Shown: piece by piece, positions 1 through 8,035 of the stretch
How the letters are laid out: every line of letters starts with the position of its first letter
How positions within the stretch are numbered: position 1 is the first letter of the stretch
Notes under the pieces: model-generated
Databases searched by the model: none
What the model was told of the DNA's origin: nothing
What the model saw: the letters and a program-made list of their open reading frames with translations, nothing else
From: JAVVHH01 sp964235765
GTDB lineage: Bacteria > Pseudomonadota > Alphaproteobacteria > Acetobacterales > Acetobacteraceae
NCBI GenBank assembly: GCA_964235765.1
Contig: CAXSDH010000008.1
Location: forward strand, 9,383-73,382
Length of the DNA: 64,000 nt
Reading direction: 5' to 3'
Position numbers and translations under genes: made by a program

Positions 1-1154
1 TCGACCAGCCGGTTCCTGCCGCCGACCTCGCGGCGCTGGCGACCAGCAGCCCCGCGGCAAGCCGGGCCGTGCTTGCGCTATACCGCGCGTGGAAAGTGGC
101 CCGCGAGGAGAGCAGCGGCATGGCCCTGCCGTCCGGGCGCCGCATCCTGCTGCCGAACGAGGAAGCGCGGGACGCCTTCCATGAACGGTCCAACCACTTC
201 GCCGAGATCGAGGCGGCGTCGGAGGCGATCGGCGCCCATTTGCCGGACACGCCGGCGGAGCGCGACCATGCGGTCGCCGAACGGTTGCGGCGGCTGCACG
301 GGCTGCGCATCCACACTGGCCCGCTCGAGGGCGCACTGCGCCGCTACGACCCGGCGGCGCGCAGCCTCGCCCTCTCGGAACAACTGCCCCGCGAGAGCCA
401 GGCGTTCCATCTGGCGTTCCAGCTCGTGCTGCTGGAGGCGCGGGAGCCGATCGAGGCGCTGGTGGCCGTCATCGCGCCAAGCTCGGGCGAGGCCGGATCG
501 TTGATCCGGCTGGGCCTGCTGAACTACGCCGCGGCCGCCGTGCTGATGCCATACGAACGCTTCCGCACCGCCGCCGCCGACCTGCGCCACGATGTCGAGG
601 CGCTGGCGGCGCGCTTCGGCGTCAGCTTCGAGCAAGCCTGCCACCGGCTGTCGTCCCTGCAGCGGCCGGGCGCCCGCGGCGTGCCCTACTTCTTTCTCCG
701 CGTGGACCCGGCCGGCAACGTCAGCAAGCGGTTCTCCGCTGCCGGATTCCCCTTCGCGCGCTTCGGCGGCTCCTGTCCGCGCTGGGTGGTGCACGCCGCC
801 TTCGCCCAGCCCGGCCGCATCCACGTCCAGGTCGCGGCCCTGCCGGACGGCGCGGCCTTTCTCTGCTTCGCCCGCTGCGTGGTTGGCCGTGCGGCGAGCT
901 GGGGCGAGCCGCCGCCCACGCACGTGGTCGCCATGGGCTGCGACCTCGGCCATGCCGACCAGGTCGCCTATGCGGACGGCATCGACCTCGCGCGGGCGGC
1001 GGTGGGCATCGGCCTATCGTGCCGGCTCTGCGATCGGCAGGCTTGCCGCAGCCGGGCCTTCCCGCCGCTCGAGCACCGCCTGGCGCTCGATCCGCTGCTG
1101 GGAAGCGACAGCCCCTACCGATTTATGGCCAAGCCCGCTCAAACCTCGCGGTAG
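1..1154 (+). CDS. ScfR-type short-chain fatty-acyl transcriptional regulator, 5' partial
   Basis: The reading frame is open through the left edge, so the N-terminal HTH domain lies outside the window. What remains is the middle of an ImmA/IrrE-like (M78 peptidase-related) domain followed by the C-terminal DUF2083-type domain that defines ScfR-family regulators such as RamB/MccR, which sense acyl-CoA intermediates of acetate or propionate metabolism. Seen directly: a Cys motif near the C-terminus (SCRLCDRQACRSRAFPP) typical of the family. The zinc-peptidase HExxH is degenerate (HLAFQL), so proteolysis is unlikely. The 3' end overlaps the convergent copD gene by 16 nt. Family assignment is fairly sure; the regulated genes are not visible. 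Confidence 0.8.
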   Translation, partial: DQPVPAADLAALATSSPAASRAVLALYRAWKVAREESSGMALPSGRRILLPNEEARDAFHERSNHFAEIEAASEAIGAHLPDTPAERDHAVAERLRRLHGLRIHTGPLEGALRRYDPAARSLALSEQLPRESQAFHLAFQLVLLEAREPIEALVAVIAPSSGEAGSLIRLGLLNYAAAAVLMPYERFRTAAADLRHDVEALAARFGVSFEQACHRLSSLQRPGARGVPYFFLRVDPAGNVSKRFSAAGFPFARFGGSCPRWVVHAAFAQPGRIHVQVAALPDGAAFLCFARCVVGRAASWGEPPPTHVVAMGCDLGHADQVAYADGIDLARAAVGIGLSCRLCDRQACRSRAFPPLEHRLALDPLLGSDSPYRFMAKPAQTSR

Positions 1155-2803
1155 TTCAGCAGGATCGCACCCACGAGCACGAAGCAGGCCGGCCACACCC
1201 ACCCCGCCCAGCGGCGCACCGCCCCATCGGCGCGCAGCTCCAGCCAGCGGGACCAGCCCGCGGCGACGCCGGCCAGCGCCAGCGGCGTATGGGCCAGCTC
1301 GATCAACAGTTGGTCGCGCACGTTGCCGATCGCGTGGCTATGGGTGAGCAGCAAGGCGCCGCCCAGCGCGGTGACCAGCGGGAACACCAGCGCCGAGGCC
1401 CGGCTGCGCAGCCGCCCGTTGCGCACGCCCCACTCGAACACGGCGAAGGCCACGATCAGGATGACGAACATGCGGTGCTGCAGCACCTCGACGTCGCGGA
1501 AGCTCTCGAAGAAGCCGATCTCGCCCAGCGGCCAGACCTCCGGGTCCGAGCGCAGGAACAGGAATACCGCAAGGCCCAGCATCGCCAGCGGCCAGTGCTT
1601 GGCCCAGCCGTATCCCGCCCGGTGCAGCAGGGCGAGCACGCCGATCAAGGTCACGAACAGGCCGGCCCAGTGATGGTTGTACTCGGACCAGGCGATGTCG
1701 GCCGCGTTGCGCGCGGGCAGTTCGCCGGAGCCGGGCGTGAAGGCTTGCGCGGGCGCCACCTTTTCGATGGAGGCCTGGCGCTGGGCGGCGGCTTCCCGGT
1801 CGAGCTGCGCTTGCAGCGCCGGCAGCGCGAGCGAATCCCGGTCCGGCGACACCAGGCGAGGCCAGTGGGGCGTGTTGCGCTCCAGGATTTCCGCCCAGGT
1901 CACGCGGTCCTGCTTGAGGTCCACGGCCGGGGGCACGCTGGTCAGCGACGCGGCGGCGAAGAAGATGGTGAAGCCGATGCCGATCTCCACCTCGGCGAAA
2001 CGCTTGAGGCGCAGCACCGGGGTGGCCGGGTCGGCCCGCAGGCGCCGCACCACGAGGAAGTTGCCGAGGCCCAGCAGCAGCAGCGCGCCGAACATCGTCA
2101 CCTTGGCGCCGACCATGACGCCGTATGCCGTGCCGTAGGCGGCCTTCCACGAGCCGATATAGACCGTGGCGAACACCGCGGCCGACACCAGGATGCACAG
2201 CACGCCAGCCATGCTGATGCGCGAAAACCGCTCGCCGACCCGGCGGAACGCCGCGCCGTTCTCCAACTGGCTCAGGGCCATGACGAAGCACGGGATGCCG
2301 CCCACCCAAACCGCGGCGCCGATGATGTGCGTGGCGGTGGCCGCCAGCAGCAGCGGGCCGCCGCTCAGGCGCGCCGCCGCATGGGTGGTCAGCGTGGCTG
2401 CCAGGACGACGACGGCGCACAGGGCGAGCAGCGGTGCGGCGCCGATCGGCCGCCGGGCCATGAGGCAGGCGGCGAGCGCCGCGGCGGCGGCCATCTTGAC
2501 CAGCCCGGCCACGGCGAAGTTGGCCCCGAGCACGCCTTGGACGGGCAGTTGCAGGGTGTCCATCAGCACGGCCGACTGCATCGCCACGGTCAGCACCTCG
2601 CAAATTACGAGGGCGACGGCGCTCCAGCCAGCGATCCCGGCCGTGCGGCGGGCAAGCTCGGCGCCTTCCCGCAAGTCGGGCGCGAAGGGCCGGGCCAGCA
2701 GCACCAGGAACAGCGTGCCGCCCAAGGCCATGCTCTGCGCCACGATGGTGACGCCGTGCAGGATGATGCTCAGGTAGCCGAAGAGGTCGATCAGCAGCGC
2801 CAT
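1139..2803 (-). CDS. copD: CopD-family copper resistance/uptake membrane protein with extended C-terminus
   Basis: A 554-residue polytopic inner-membrane protein. The N-terminal ~300 residues match CopD, the partner of periplasmic CopC in copper uptake or homeostasis. The start ATG (2803) overlaps the copC stop in a TGATG arrangement, so the two are translationally coupled. The protein is much longer than minimal CopD (~300 aa): a soluble linker around residues 310-370 is followed by several more membrane helices containing His-rich points (NHHWAG, THSHAIGN, ELAHTPL). The linker carries a TWAEILERNTPHWPRL stretch. Long CopD versions of this type are known in proteobacteria. Direction of copper movement cannot be told from sequence. 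Confidence 0.85.
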   Translation of the reverse strand: MALLIDLFGYLSIILHGVTIVAQSMALGGTLFLVLLARPFAPDLREGAELARRTAGIAGWSAVALVICEVLTVAMQSAVLMDTLQLPVQGVLGANFAVAGLVKMAAAAALAACLMARRPIGAAPLLALCAVVVLAATLTTHAAARLSGGPLLLAATATHIIGAAVWVGGIPCFVMALSQLENGAAFRRVGERFSRISMAGVLCILVSAAVFATVYIGSWKAAYGTAYGVMVGAKVTMFGALLLLGLGNFLVVRRLRADPATPVLRLKRFAEVEIGIGFTIFFAAASLTSVPPAVDLKQDRVTWAEILERNTPHWPRLVSPDRDSLALPALQAQLDREAAAQRQASIEKVAPAQAFTPGSGELPARNAADIAWSEYNHHWAGLFVTLIGVLALLHRAGYGWAKHWPLAMLGLAVFLFLRSDPEVWPLGEIGFFESFRDVEVLQHRMFVILIVAFAVFEWGVRNGRLRSRASALVFPLVTALGGALLLTHSHAIGNVRDQLLIELAHTPLALAGVAAGWSRWLELRADGAVRRWAGWVWPACFVLVGAILLNYREV

Positions 2804-3144
2804 CAGGGAGCCCGGATGGTGAACGGCACGTCCCCGCGGGTGATATGGCCATCGACGGCGAGCACCTGCCAGCGCAGCGTGTACTCGCCCGGCGGCAGGT
2901 CGATCCGTGCTGCGAGCGAATCGGCCGGGCTGTCGGGCAGGATCGGGACGGGCGTATCGGCGGGCGCGCGCCGCAGCACGAGGCGGGAGCGGGCGTGGTC
3001 GATCCGGCTGTTGAACCGCAGCAGCACCGGCGTGACGCCCGGCGCCGCCGAGCCGTGGGCCGCAGGCTGGCTCTCCAGCAGGATCGCGTGCGCGGACGCA
3101 ATCCCGGGCGTGAGCAGGACGGCCGCAAAAAGGATATGGCGCAT
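2803..3144 (-). CDS. copC: CopC periplasmic copper-binding protein
   Basis: 113 residues with a Sec signal peptide cleaved after ...GIASA, giving a mature protein that begins HAILLESQPA. The N-terminal His of the mature chain is the hallmark Cu(II) ligand of CopC; the second conserved His is in AVDGHITRG and an Asp ligand is likely in RIDHARS. The fold is a small periplasmic beta-barrel (YobA/CopC). It is the first gene of a two-gene copC-copD unit and presumably passes copper to CopD. No copper-responsive operator could be recognised upstream because the promoter region runs into the assembly gap at 3219. Confidence 0.9.
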   Translation of the reverse strand: MRHILFAAVLLTPGIASAHAILLESQPAAHGSAAPGVTPVLLRFNSRIDHARSRLVLRRAPADTPVPILPDSPADSLAARIDLPPGEYTLRWQVLAVDGHITRGDVPFTIRAP

Positions 3145-3218
3145 GATGGCGCGGCATCTAGCGCGCGGGGGCCGGGGTGTCCATGATCCCCGCCCAATGA
3201 CGATATATCCCGACCGGC

Positions 3219-3318
3219 NNNNNNNNNNNNNNNNNNNNNNNNNNNNNNNNNNNNNNNNNNNNNNNNNNNNNNNNNNNNNNNNNNNNNNNNNNNNNNNNNN
3301 NNNNNNNNNNNNNNNNNN
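3219..3318. other. Assembly gap (100 N)
   Basis: Exactly 100 N bases, the usual placeholder for a scaffold gap of unknown length. It removes the copC promoter region and the 5' end of the thioesterase gene. Order and spacing across this point are inferred by the assembler and are not shown by sequence. Confidence 0.98.
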
Positions 3319-3767
3319 GGCCGAGCGCCTCCCGGCCCGGGCCGGGCGGGCGCGCCGCCTATCGCCGCTTCCTGCCCGTCAGCCTGCGCTGGATGGACAA
3401 CGACGTGTTCGGCCACGTGAACAACGTGCACTATTACAGCTTCTTCGACACCGCCGTATGCGAGTTCCTGGTCGGGCAGGGCATCCTGACCTGGCGCGGC
3501 AGCGGCCATTTCATGGTGGTGGCCGAGAGCGGGTGCCGGTACCACGCCGAGGTGGCGTTTCCGGATACGATCACCGCCGGCCTGCGGGTGGCGCGGCTGG
3601 GCGGCAGCTCCGTGCGATACGAGATCGGCATCTTCCGCGAAGATTCGGAGCTTGCCTCGGCCGAAGGGTTCTTCGTGCATGTGTGCGTGGACAGCGCCAC
3701 CCGCCGCCCCGCGCCGCTGCCCGAGCGGTGGCGCCAGGCGCTGCAGACGATTGCGATAGGAGAGTAG
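3319..3767 (+). CDS. Acyl-CoA thioesterase, hotdog (4HBT) family, 5' truncated by gap
   Basis: The frame is open from the gap edge and reads through YRRFLPVSLRWMDNDVFGHVNNVHYY, the 4HBT hotdog signature with the catalytic Asp in the DxDxxGHVNN motif. A start at the internal ATG (3393) would delete the beta strand leading to the active site, so the true start is probably inside or before the N gap. The length from there, roughly 140 residues, matches single-domain hotdog thioesterases acting on acyl-CoA esters. Only 2 nt separate its TAG from the SDR gene, implying one operon. Substrate is unknown; the SDR neighbour suggests acyl-CoA or hydroxyacyl chemistry. Confidence 0.8.
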
Positions 3768-3769
3768 GC

Positions 3770-4549
3770 ATGGATGTCGGTTTGACGGGCAAGCGCGCCC
3801 TGGTGTGCGCGGCCAGCAAGGGCCTGGGCCGCGCCTGCGCGATGGCGCTGGCGCGAGAGGGCGTGTCGGTGACCATCACCGCGCGCACCGTGGCGACCCT
3901 CGAGCAGACCGCGGCCGAGATCCGCGCCGAAACGGGAGCCGACGTGACCGCGGTGGCAGGCGACATCACCACGGAGGCCGGCCGGGCCGGGGCGCTCGCG
4001 GCGTGCCCCGACCCGGACATCCTGATCAACAACGCCGGCGGCCCGCCGCCGGGCGACTTCCGCGCCTGGGAGCGGGACGACTGGATCCGCGCGCTCGACG
4101 CCAACATGCTGACGCCGATCCAGCTCATCCGTTCGGTGGTGGACGGCATGATCGCCCGGCGGTTCGGCCGCATCGTCAACATCACCTCGGGCAGCGTGAA
4201 GTCGCCCATCCCGAGCCTGGGCATGAGCAACGGCGCGCGCTCCGGGCTGACCGGCTTCGTCGCCGGGCTGTCCCGCCAGGTGGCGCGGCACAACGTGACG
4301 ATCAACAACCTGCTGCCGGGCCCCTTCATGACGGACCGGCTGCGCTCCAACACCCAAGACGCCGCGACGGCGAACGGGCGCACGGTGGAACAGGAGCTGG
4401 CCGAGCGCGCCAAGGGCTGGCCCGCCGGCCGGCCCGGCGAGCCCTCGGAGTTCGGCGACGCTTGCGTGTTCCTGTGCGCGGCCTCTTCGGGCTTCGTGGT
4501 CGGGCAGAACCTGTTGCTGGACGGGGGGCTGTTCAACTCGACGATGTAG
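3770..4549 (+). CDS. SDR-family oxidoreductase with non-canonical catalytic residues
   Basis: 259 residues with a Rossmann start (ALVCAASKGLGRA, residues 10-22), NNAGG (87-91) and the ITSGS strand with Ser140. Where classical SDRs have YxxxK this protein has S153-N-G-A-R157, so both the catalytic Tyr and Lys are replaced, and a GxLLLDGG C-terminus is kept. It resembles 3-oxoacyl-ACP reductase-like proteins found in many proteobacteria with the same SNxxR pattern. It may bind a dinucleotide with altered chemistry. It lies 2 nt after a hotdog thioesterase and is followed by a triple palindromic repeat. Confidence 0.85.
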   Translation: MDVGLTGKRALVCAASKGLGRACAMALAREGVSVTITARTVATLEQTAAEIRAETGADVTAVAGDITTEAGRAGALAACPDPDILINNAGGPPPGDFRAWERDDWIRALDANMLTPIQLIRSVVDGMIARRFGRIVNITSGSVKSPIPSLGMSNGARSGLTGFVAGLSRQVARHNVTINNLLPGPFMTDRLRSNTQDAATANGRTVEQELAERAKGWPAGRPGEPSEFGDACVFLCAASSGFVVGQNLLLDGGLFNSTM

Positions 4550-4617
4550 TGAGTTGTGCATTGCACACGGGGGTGAGTTGTGCATTGCACACGGGGCGAG
4601 TTGTGCATTGCACACAG
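4550..4617. repeat. Three tandem copies of a 23-24 nt unit carrying a palindrome
   Basis: Units begin at 4550, 4574 and 4597 and share GAGTTGTGCATTGCACAC. Each contains TGTGCA-T-TGCACA, two 6-bp arms around a single central base. The array starts right after the SDR stop codon and ends 43 nt before the binding-protein gene. It could be a cluster of operator sites or a decayed terminator/REP element; there is no T-run. Confidence 0.85.
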
Positions 4618-4660
4618 CTAGCCCCGCCCCTACGCTTGGGCTCCTGGGGCGGAGGGTGCG

Positions 4661-6172
4661 ATGCGGGTGCGGGCGTGGCTGGGCGGATTGGTGGTCGCAA
4701 GCGCGCTGGGGCTCGGGCCGGCGCAGGCGCAGAAAGCGCAGGACACGCTGCGGGTGGCCTGGCGCGACGCCATCCCGAACGTGGATTTCTTCTACAACTC
4801 GCTGCGCACCGGCCTCGTCGTCTCGCATCACGTCTGGGACACGCTGATCCACCGCGACCCCGAGACGTTCCAGCTCAAGCCATTGCTGGCCACGTCGTGG
4901 CGCTACATCGATGACACCACGATCGAGTTCGAGCTGCGGCCAGGCGTGGTGTTTCATGACGGCAGCAAGTTCAGCGCCGATGACGTGGTGTATACGATCG
5001 GCTCCGTCCTCACGGACAAGCAGGTGTCCGTGCCCAGCAACTACAGCTTCATCGAAAGCGTCGAGAAGGTCGATGACCTGAAGGTGCGCATCAAGCTGAA
5101 GCGTGTTTTCCCGGCCGCGCTCGAATATTTCTCGATGGTGCTGCCGATCTATCCCAAGGCTTACCGGGAGCGGGTGGGCGGCGACTTCTCCAAGATGCCG
5201 GTCGGCACCGGGCCGTATCGGGTCACCCGGGTCGACGGCGTGACCCAGATCGACATGGAGCGCAACGACGCCTACTTCGACGGGCCGAAGGGCAAGCCTG
5301 CCATACGCCGCATCGTGATCAAGGAGGTGGCGGACGCCACCGGCGAACTGACGCAAATCTTGGGCGGCCAGGCAGATTGGATTTGGCAATTCAGCCCGGA
5401 CCAGTTGGAGAACATCGGCAAGATGCCGACGCTGCAAACGCTCACCAACGAGAGCATGCGCGTCGGCTACATGAACATGGACGCCGCGGGGCGCACCGGG
5501 GCCGACAACCCGCTCACCAACGTCAAGGTCCGCCAGGCCATCATCCACGCGATCGACCGGCAGACCATGGCCAAGCAGTTCATGCCCGGCGGTGCCCGCG
5601 TGCTGGACGCGCCATGCTTTCCCACCCAATTCGGCTGCGATCAGGCGGTCGCCACCAAATACGAATATGACCCGGCGAAGGCGAAGGCGATGCTGGCCGA
5701 AGCGGGCTTTCCCAACGGATTCGACACGGAAGTCGTGACCTACCTGCTGCCCCAATGGGTCGGGGCGATCCAGAACTACCTCGGGGCGGTCGGCATTCGC
5801 GCGAAGGTCACGCAGTTGCAGATCGGCGCTGTGGTCCAGCGCAGCATCGAGGGCAAGAACCCGCTCGATATGGGCAGTTGGGGCAGCTACTCGATCAACG
5901 ATGCCTCGGCCTTCATGCCGTATTTCTTCACCGGCGGCGGCCAGGATTATACCAGGGACGCCGACGTGAAGCGGCTCGTGGAGGAAGGCAGCGCCACCAC
6001 CGACCCGGACAAGCGCCGGGCAGCCTACACCGCCGTGATCAAGCGCATCACCGAGCAGGCCTACTTCATGCCGCTGTTCACCTTCGTGACCACCTACGCG
6101 ACCAGCCGGCAGCTCAACTTCAGGACGTTCCGGGACGAGTTGCCGCGCTTCTATCTGGCAAGCTGGAAGTAG
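4661..6172 (+). CDS. ABC transporter substrate-binding protein, peptide/nickel family (SBP_bac_5)
   Basis: 503 residues with a Sec signal peptide ending near PAQAQ (residue 24) and the SBP_bac_5 pattern: DTLRVAWRDAIPNVD at the mature N-terminus, a DDVVYTIGSV motif, and GTGPYRVTRVDG. This family binds oligopeptides, nickel-chelates, glutathione or other solutes in the periplasm. The ribosome site is GGAGGG, 6 nt before the ATG. No permease or ATPase is adjacent, so it is an orphan binding protein or serves a transporter elsewhere. The substrate is not deducible. Confidence 0.88.
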   Translation: MRVRAWLGGLVVASALGLGPAQAQKAQDTLRVAWRDAIPNVDFFYNSLRTGLVVSHHVWDTLIHRDPETFQLKPLLATSWRYIDDTTIEFELRPGVVFHDGSKFSADDVVYTIGSVLTDKQVSVPSNYSFIESVEKVDDLKVRIKLKRVFPAALEYFSMVLPIYPKAYRERVGGDFSKMPVGTGPYRVTRVDGVTQIDMERNDAYFDGPKGKPAIRRIVIKEVADATGELTQILGGQADWIWQFSPDQLENIGKMPTLQTLTNESMRVGYMNMDAAGRTGADNPLTNVKVRQAIIHAIDRQTMAKQFMPGGARVLDAPCFPTQFGCDQAVATKYEYDPAKAKAMLAEAGFPNGFDTEVVTYLLPQWVGAIQNYLGAVGIRAKVTQLQIGAVVQRSIEGKNPLDMGSWGSYSINDASAFMPYFFTGGGQDYTRDADVKRLVEEGSATTDPDKRRAAYTAVIKRITEQAYFMPLFTFVTTYATSRQLNFRTFRDELPRFYLASWK

Positions 6173-6175
6173 GCG

Positions 6176-6376
6176 CTAGAAGCCGACCCGGCCCTTGAGT
6201 TCCTCGCGCCAGGCCTTGCTGGCGCCAGGGGCACAGGGCTGCCCGGTGCTGGTGTCGTAGATCTCCGGCTCGGCATCCGGGTTGTCGCGGAACGCTTGCT
6301 TGGCCGCCTCGACCGCCTGTTCCTCCGTGTCGAACTGGGCAGGTGCCTTGCCGCTCAGGCGCAATTCGTAAGGCAT
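6176..6376 (-). CDS. Small conserved hypothetical protein (66 aa)
   Basis: A 66-residue cytoplasmic protein starting MPYELRLSGKAPAQF, with a helical EEQAVEAAKQAFRDNPDAEP segment and a DTSTGQPCAPGASKAWREELKGR tail. The start is set by a strong GGGGAG ribosome site about 7 nt upstream. I do not recognise a named family. It is the last gene of a minus-strand series (dehydratase, epimerase, amidohydrolase, GNAT) and is separated from the GNAT gene by 40 nt. Codon use looks like its neighbours, and the frame has no competing signal, so it is probably real. Confidence 0.6.
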   Translation of the reverse strand: MPYELRLSGKAPAQFDTEEQAVEAAKQAFRDNPDAEPEIYDTSTGQPCAPGASKAWREELKGRVGF

Positions 6377-6416
6377 GCTGGTCTCCCCTAATGGGCGGCC
6401 TGGCGGGGCCGCGATG

Positions 6417-6842
6417 CTAGAACCGTTTGACCAGGAAAATCCGGTCGTGGCCCGGCGGGAACTCCTTAATCCGCCCGAACTCCTCGAACCCGAGCTTCCG
6501 ATAGAAGCCCGGCGCCTGGAACGTCCAGGTGTCGAGCCACATCCCCGCCAGGCCGCGGCGCTTGGCCTCGCCTTCTGCAAGCGCCATCACCTCGCGGCCC
6601 CGGCCGGAGCCGCTGGCGGGGCCGAGCGCCAGAAGCTCGACGAACAGGAAGCCGTAACCGGTGCGGCCCCATAGCCCGCCCACGACCTCTCCGGCCTCGT
6701 CCCGCACCGTCACGGCCAGCGAGCCCCGATTGCCGGGCCCCGCCATGCTCGTGTTGTGTGCAGCCAGCGGAGCCAGGACTTTGTCGCGGAGCGCCGGGTC
6801 GGGGTCCGCCTCCAGGTGGACCGAGTAGCGGCTCCCCGGCAT
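6417..6842 (-). CDS. GNAT-family N-acetyltransferase
   Basis: 141 residues with the GNAT fold: the acetyl-CoA pyrophosphate-binding motif is seen as GSGRGREVMALAEGEAKRRG (Q/RxxGxG type), followed by the beta-bulge strand MWLDTWTFQAPGFYRKLGFEEFGR, where APGFYRKLGF is the classic C-terminal signature. The acceptor (amine, amino acid, antibiotic or protein) cannot be inferred. It starts only 5 nt after the stop of the M20 amidohydrolase, so it is in the same operon. Confidence 0.85.
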   Translation of the reverse strand: MPGSRYSVHLEADPDPALRDKVLAPLAAHNTSMAGPGNRGSLAVTVRDEAGEVVGGLWGRTGYGFLFVELLALGPASGSGRGREVMALAEGEAKRRGLAGMWLDTWTFQAPGFYRKLGFEEFGRIKEFPPGHDRIFLVKRF

Positions 6843-6847
6843 GGCCG

Positions 6848-8035
6848 CTACGGCACGACCGAGGACTGCCGCGGCAGCAACTGCTCGGCCAGCGTCGCCC
6901 AGTAGCTCGCGCCCACGGGCAGGATGTCGTCGTTGAAGTCGTATTTCGGGTGATGCACCATCGCGTCGTCCGGCCCGCGCCCGGCGCCAAGCATGATATA
7001 CGCGCCTTGGCGCTCGTTCAGCATGAAGCTGAAATCCTCGCCGCCCATGGTCGGCTGGGTCATGTGCTCCACCCGTGCCTGGCCTTGCACCGTCTCCGCG
7101 GCGTGCCGGGCGAGGGCCATGGCGGCCGGGTCGTTCACGGTGGCCGGGTAGGTCCGGGCGAACACGACGTCCGCGGTGGCGCCGAAGCCCTCGGCGATGC
7201 TGGTGGCCAGCCGGCGCACGCCGTTTTCCAGGATGTCGCCCACCTCCGGCTTGAACCAGCGCGCCGTGCCCAGCATGCGCACCCTTTCCGGGATCACGTT
7301 GTAGATGTGGCCGCCCTGGATGCTGCCGATGGTCACCACGCCGCCCTGAACCGGCTCCATGTTGCGGGCGACGATGCTCTGCAGCGCCTGCACGATGGCG
7401 GCGCTGACCACGATGGGGTCGATGCCGTTATGCGGCTGCGCGCCATGTGTCCCCTTGCCGGTCACCTCGATCTCGATGTTGGCCACGGCCGCCATAACCG
7501 GGCCGTCCCGCCACTGGAAGGTGCCGGCCGGCACCGCGGGCCAGTTGTGCATGCCGTAGACCTGCTTCATGGGAAAGCGCTCGAACAGGCCTTCCTTCAC
7601 CATGATCTCGCCGCCGGCCAGGTTCTCCTCGGCAGGCTGGAAGATCACGTACACCGTGCCGGCGAAGTTGCGGGTCTCGGCCAGGTATTTGGCGGCGCCG
7701 AGCAGCATGGTGGTGTGGCCATCATGGCCGCAGGCGTGCATCACGCCGGGGGTTTGGCTTGCGTAGTCGCGCCCGGTCTCCTCATGAATGGGCAGCGCGT
7801 CCATGTCGGCGCGCAGGCCGATGGCTTCCCCGGGCTGCTGGCCGTGGATGACGCCGACCACGCCCGTCTTGGCGATGCCGGCATGCACCTCGTCCACGCC
7901 GAACGCGTGCAGCAATTCCTGCACGCGGGCCGAGGTGCGGGTCTCCTGCAAGGCGAGCTCGGGGTGCTGGTGCAGGTCCTGCCGCCAAGCCGTCATGTCG
8001 GCGTGGTAGTCGGCGATGCGGTTGATCACGGGCAT
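6848..8035 (-). CDS. M20 family amidohydrolase (hippurate hydrolase-like)
   Basis: 395 residues, the usual length for M20D peptidases such as hippurate hydrolase, N-acyl-amino-acid or IAA-amino-acid hydrolases. Metal-binding motifs are present in order: GLRADMDALPI, MHACGHDGHTTMLLGAA (Cys/His ligands), FQPAEENLAGG (catalytic Glu pair in EE), GMHNWP and the C-terminal MGGEDFSFML. The dimerisation domain GTHGAQPHNGIDPI is intact. It is cytoplasmic, with no signal peptide, and hydrolyses an N-acyl bond. It overlaps the epimerase gene by 10 nt and precedes the GNAT gene by 5 nt. Confidence 0.92.
   Translation of the reverse strand: MPVINRIADYHADMTAWRQDLHQHPELALQETRTSARVQELLHAFGVDEVHAGIAKTGVVGVIHGQQPGEAIGLRADMDALPIHEETGRDYASQTPGVMHACGHDGHTTMLLGAAKYLAETRNFAGTVYVIFQPAEENLAGGEIMVKEGLFERFPMKQVYGMHNWPAVPAGTFQWRDGPVMAAVANIEIEVTGKGTHGAQPHNGIDPIVVSAAIVQALQSIVARNMEPVQGGVVTIGSIQGGHIYNVIPERVRMLGTARWFKPEVGDILENGVRRLATSIAEGFGATADVVFARTYPATVNDPAAMALARHAAETVQGQARVEHMTQPTMGGEDFSFMLNERQGAYIMLGAGRGPDDAMVHHPKYDFNDDILPVGASYWATLAEQLLPRQSSVVP

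Noticed and set aside
1019..4549. Very long plus-strand open frame running through copD, copC and the N gap into the SDR
   Set aside because: Only the last 259 codons are a real gene (SDR). The rest is antisense to copD/copC, rich in Arg/Gln/Gly, and passes through Ns.
4550..4617. CRISPR-like array
   Set aside because: Only three units, with no unique spacers between them and no cas genes in the window.
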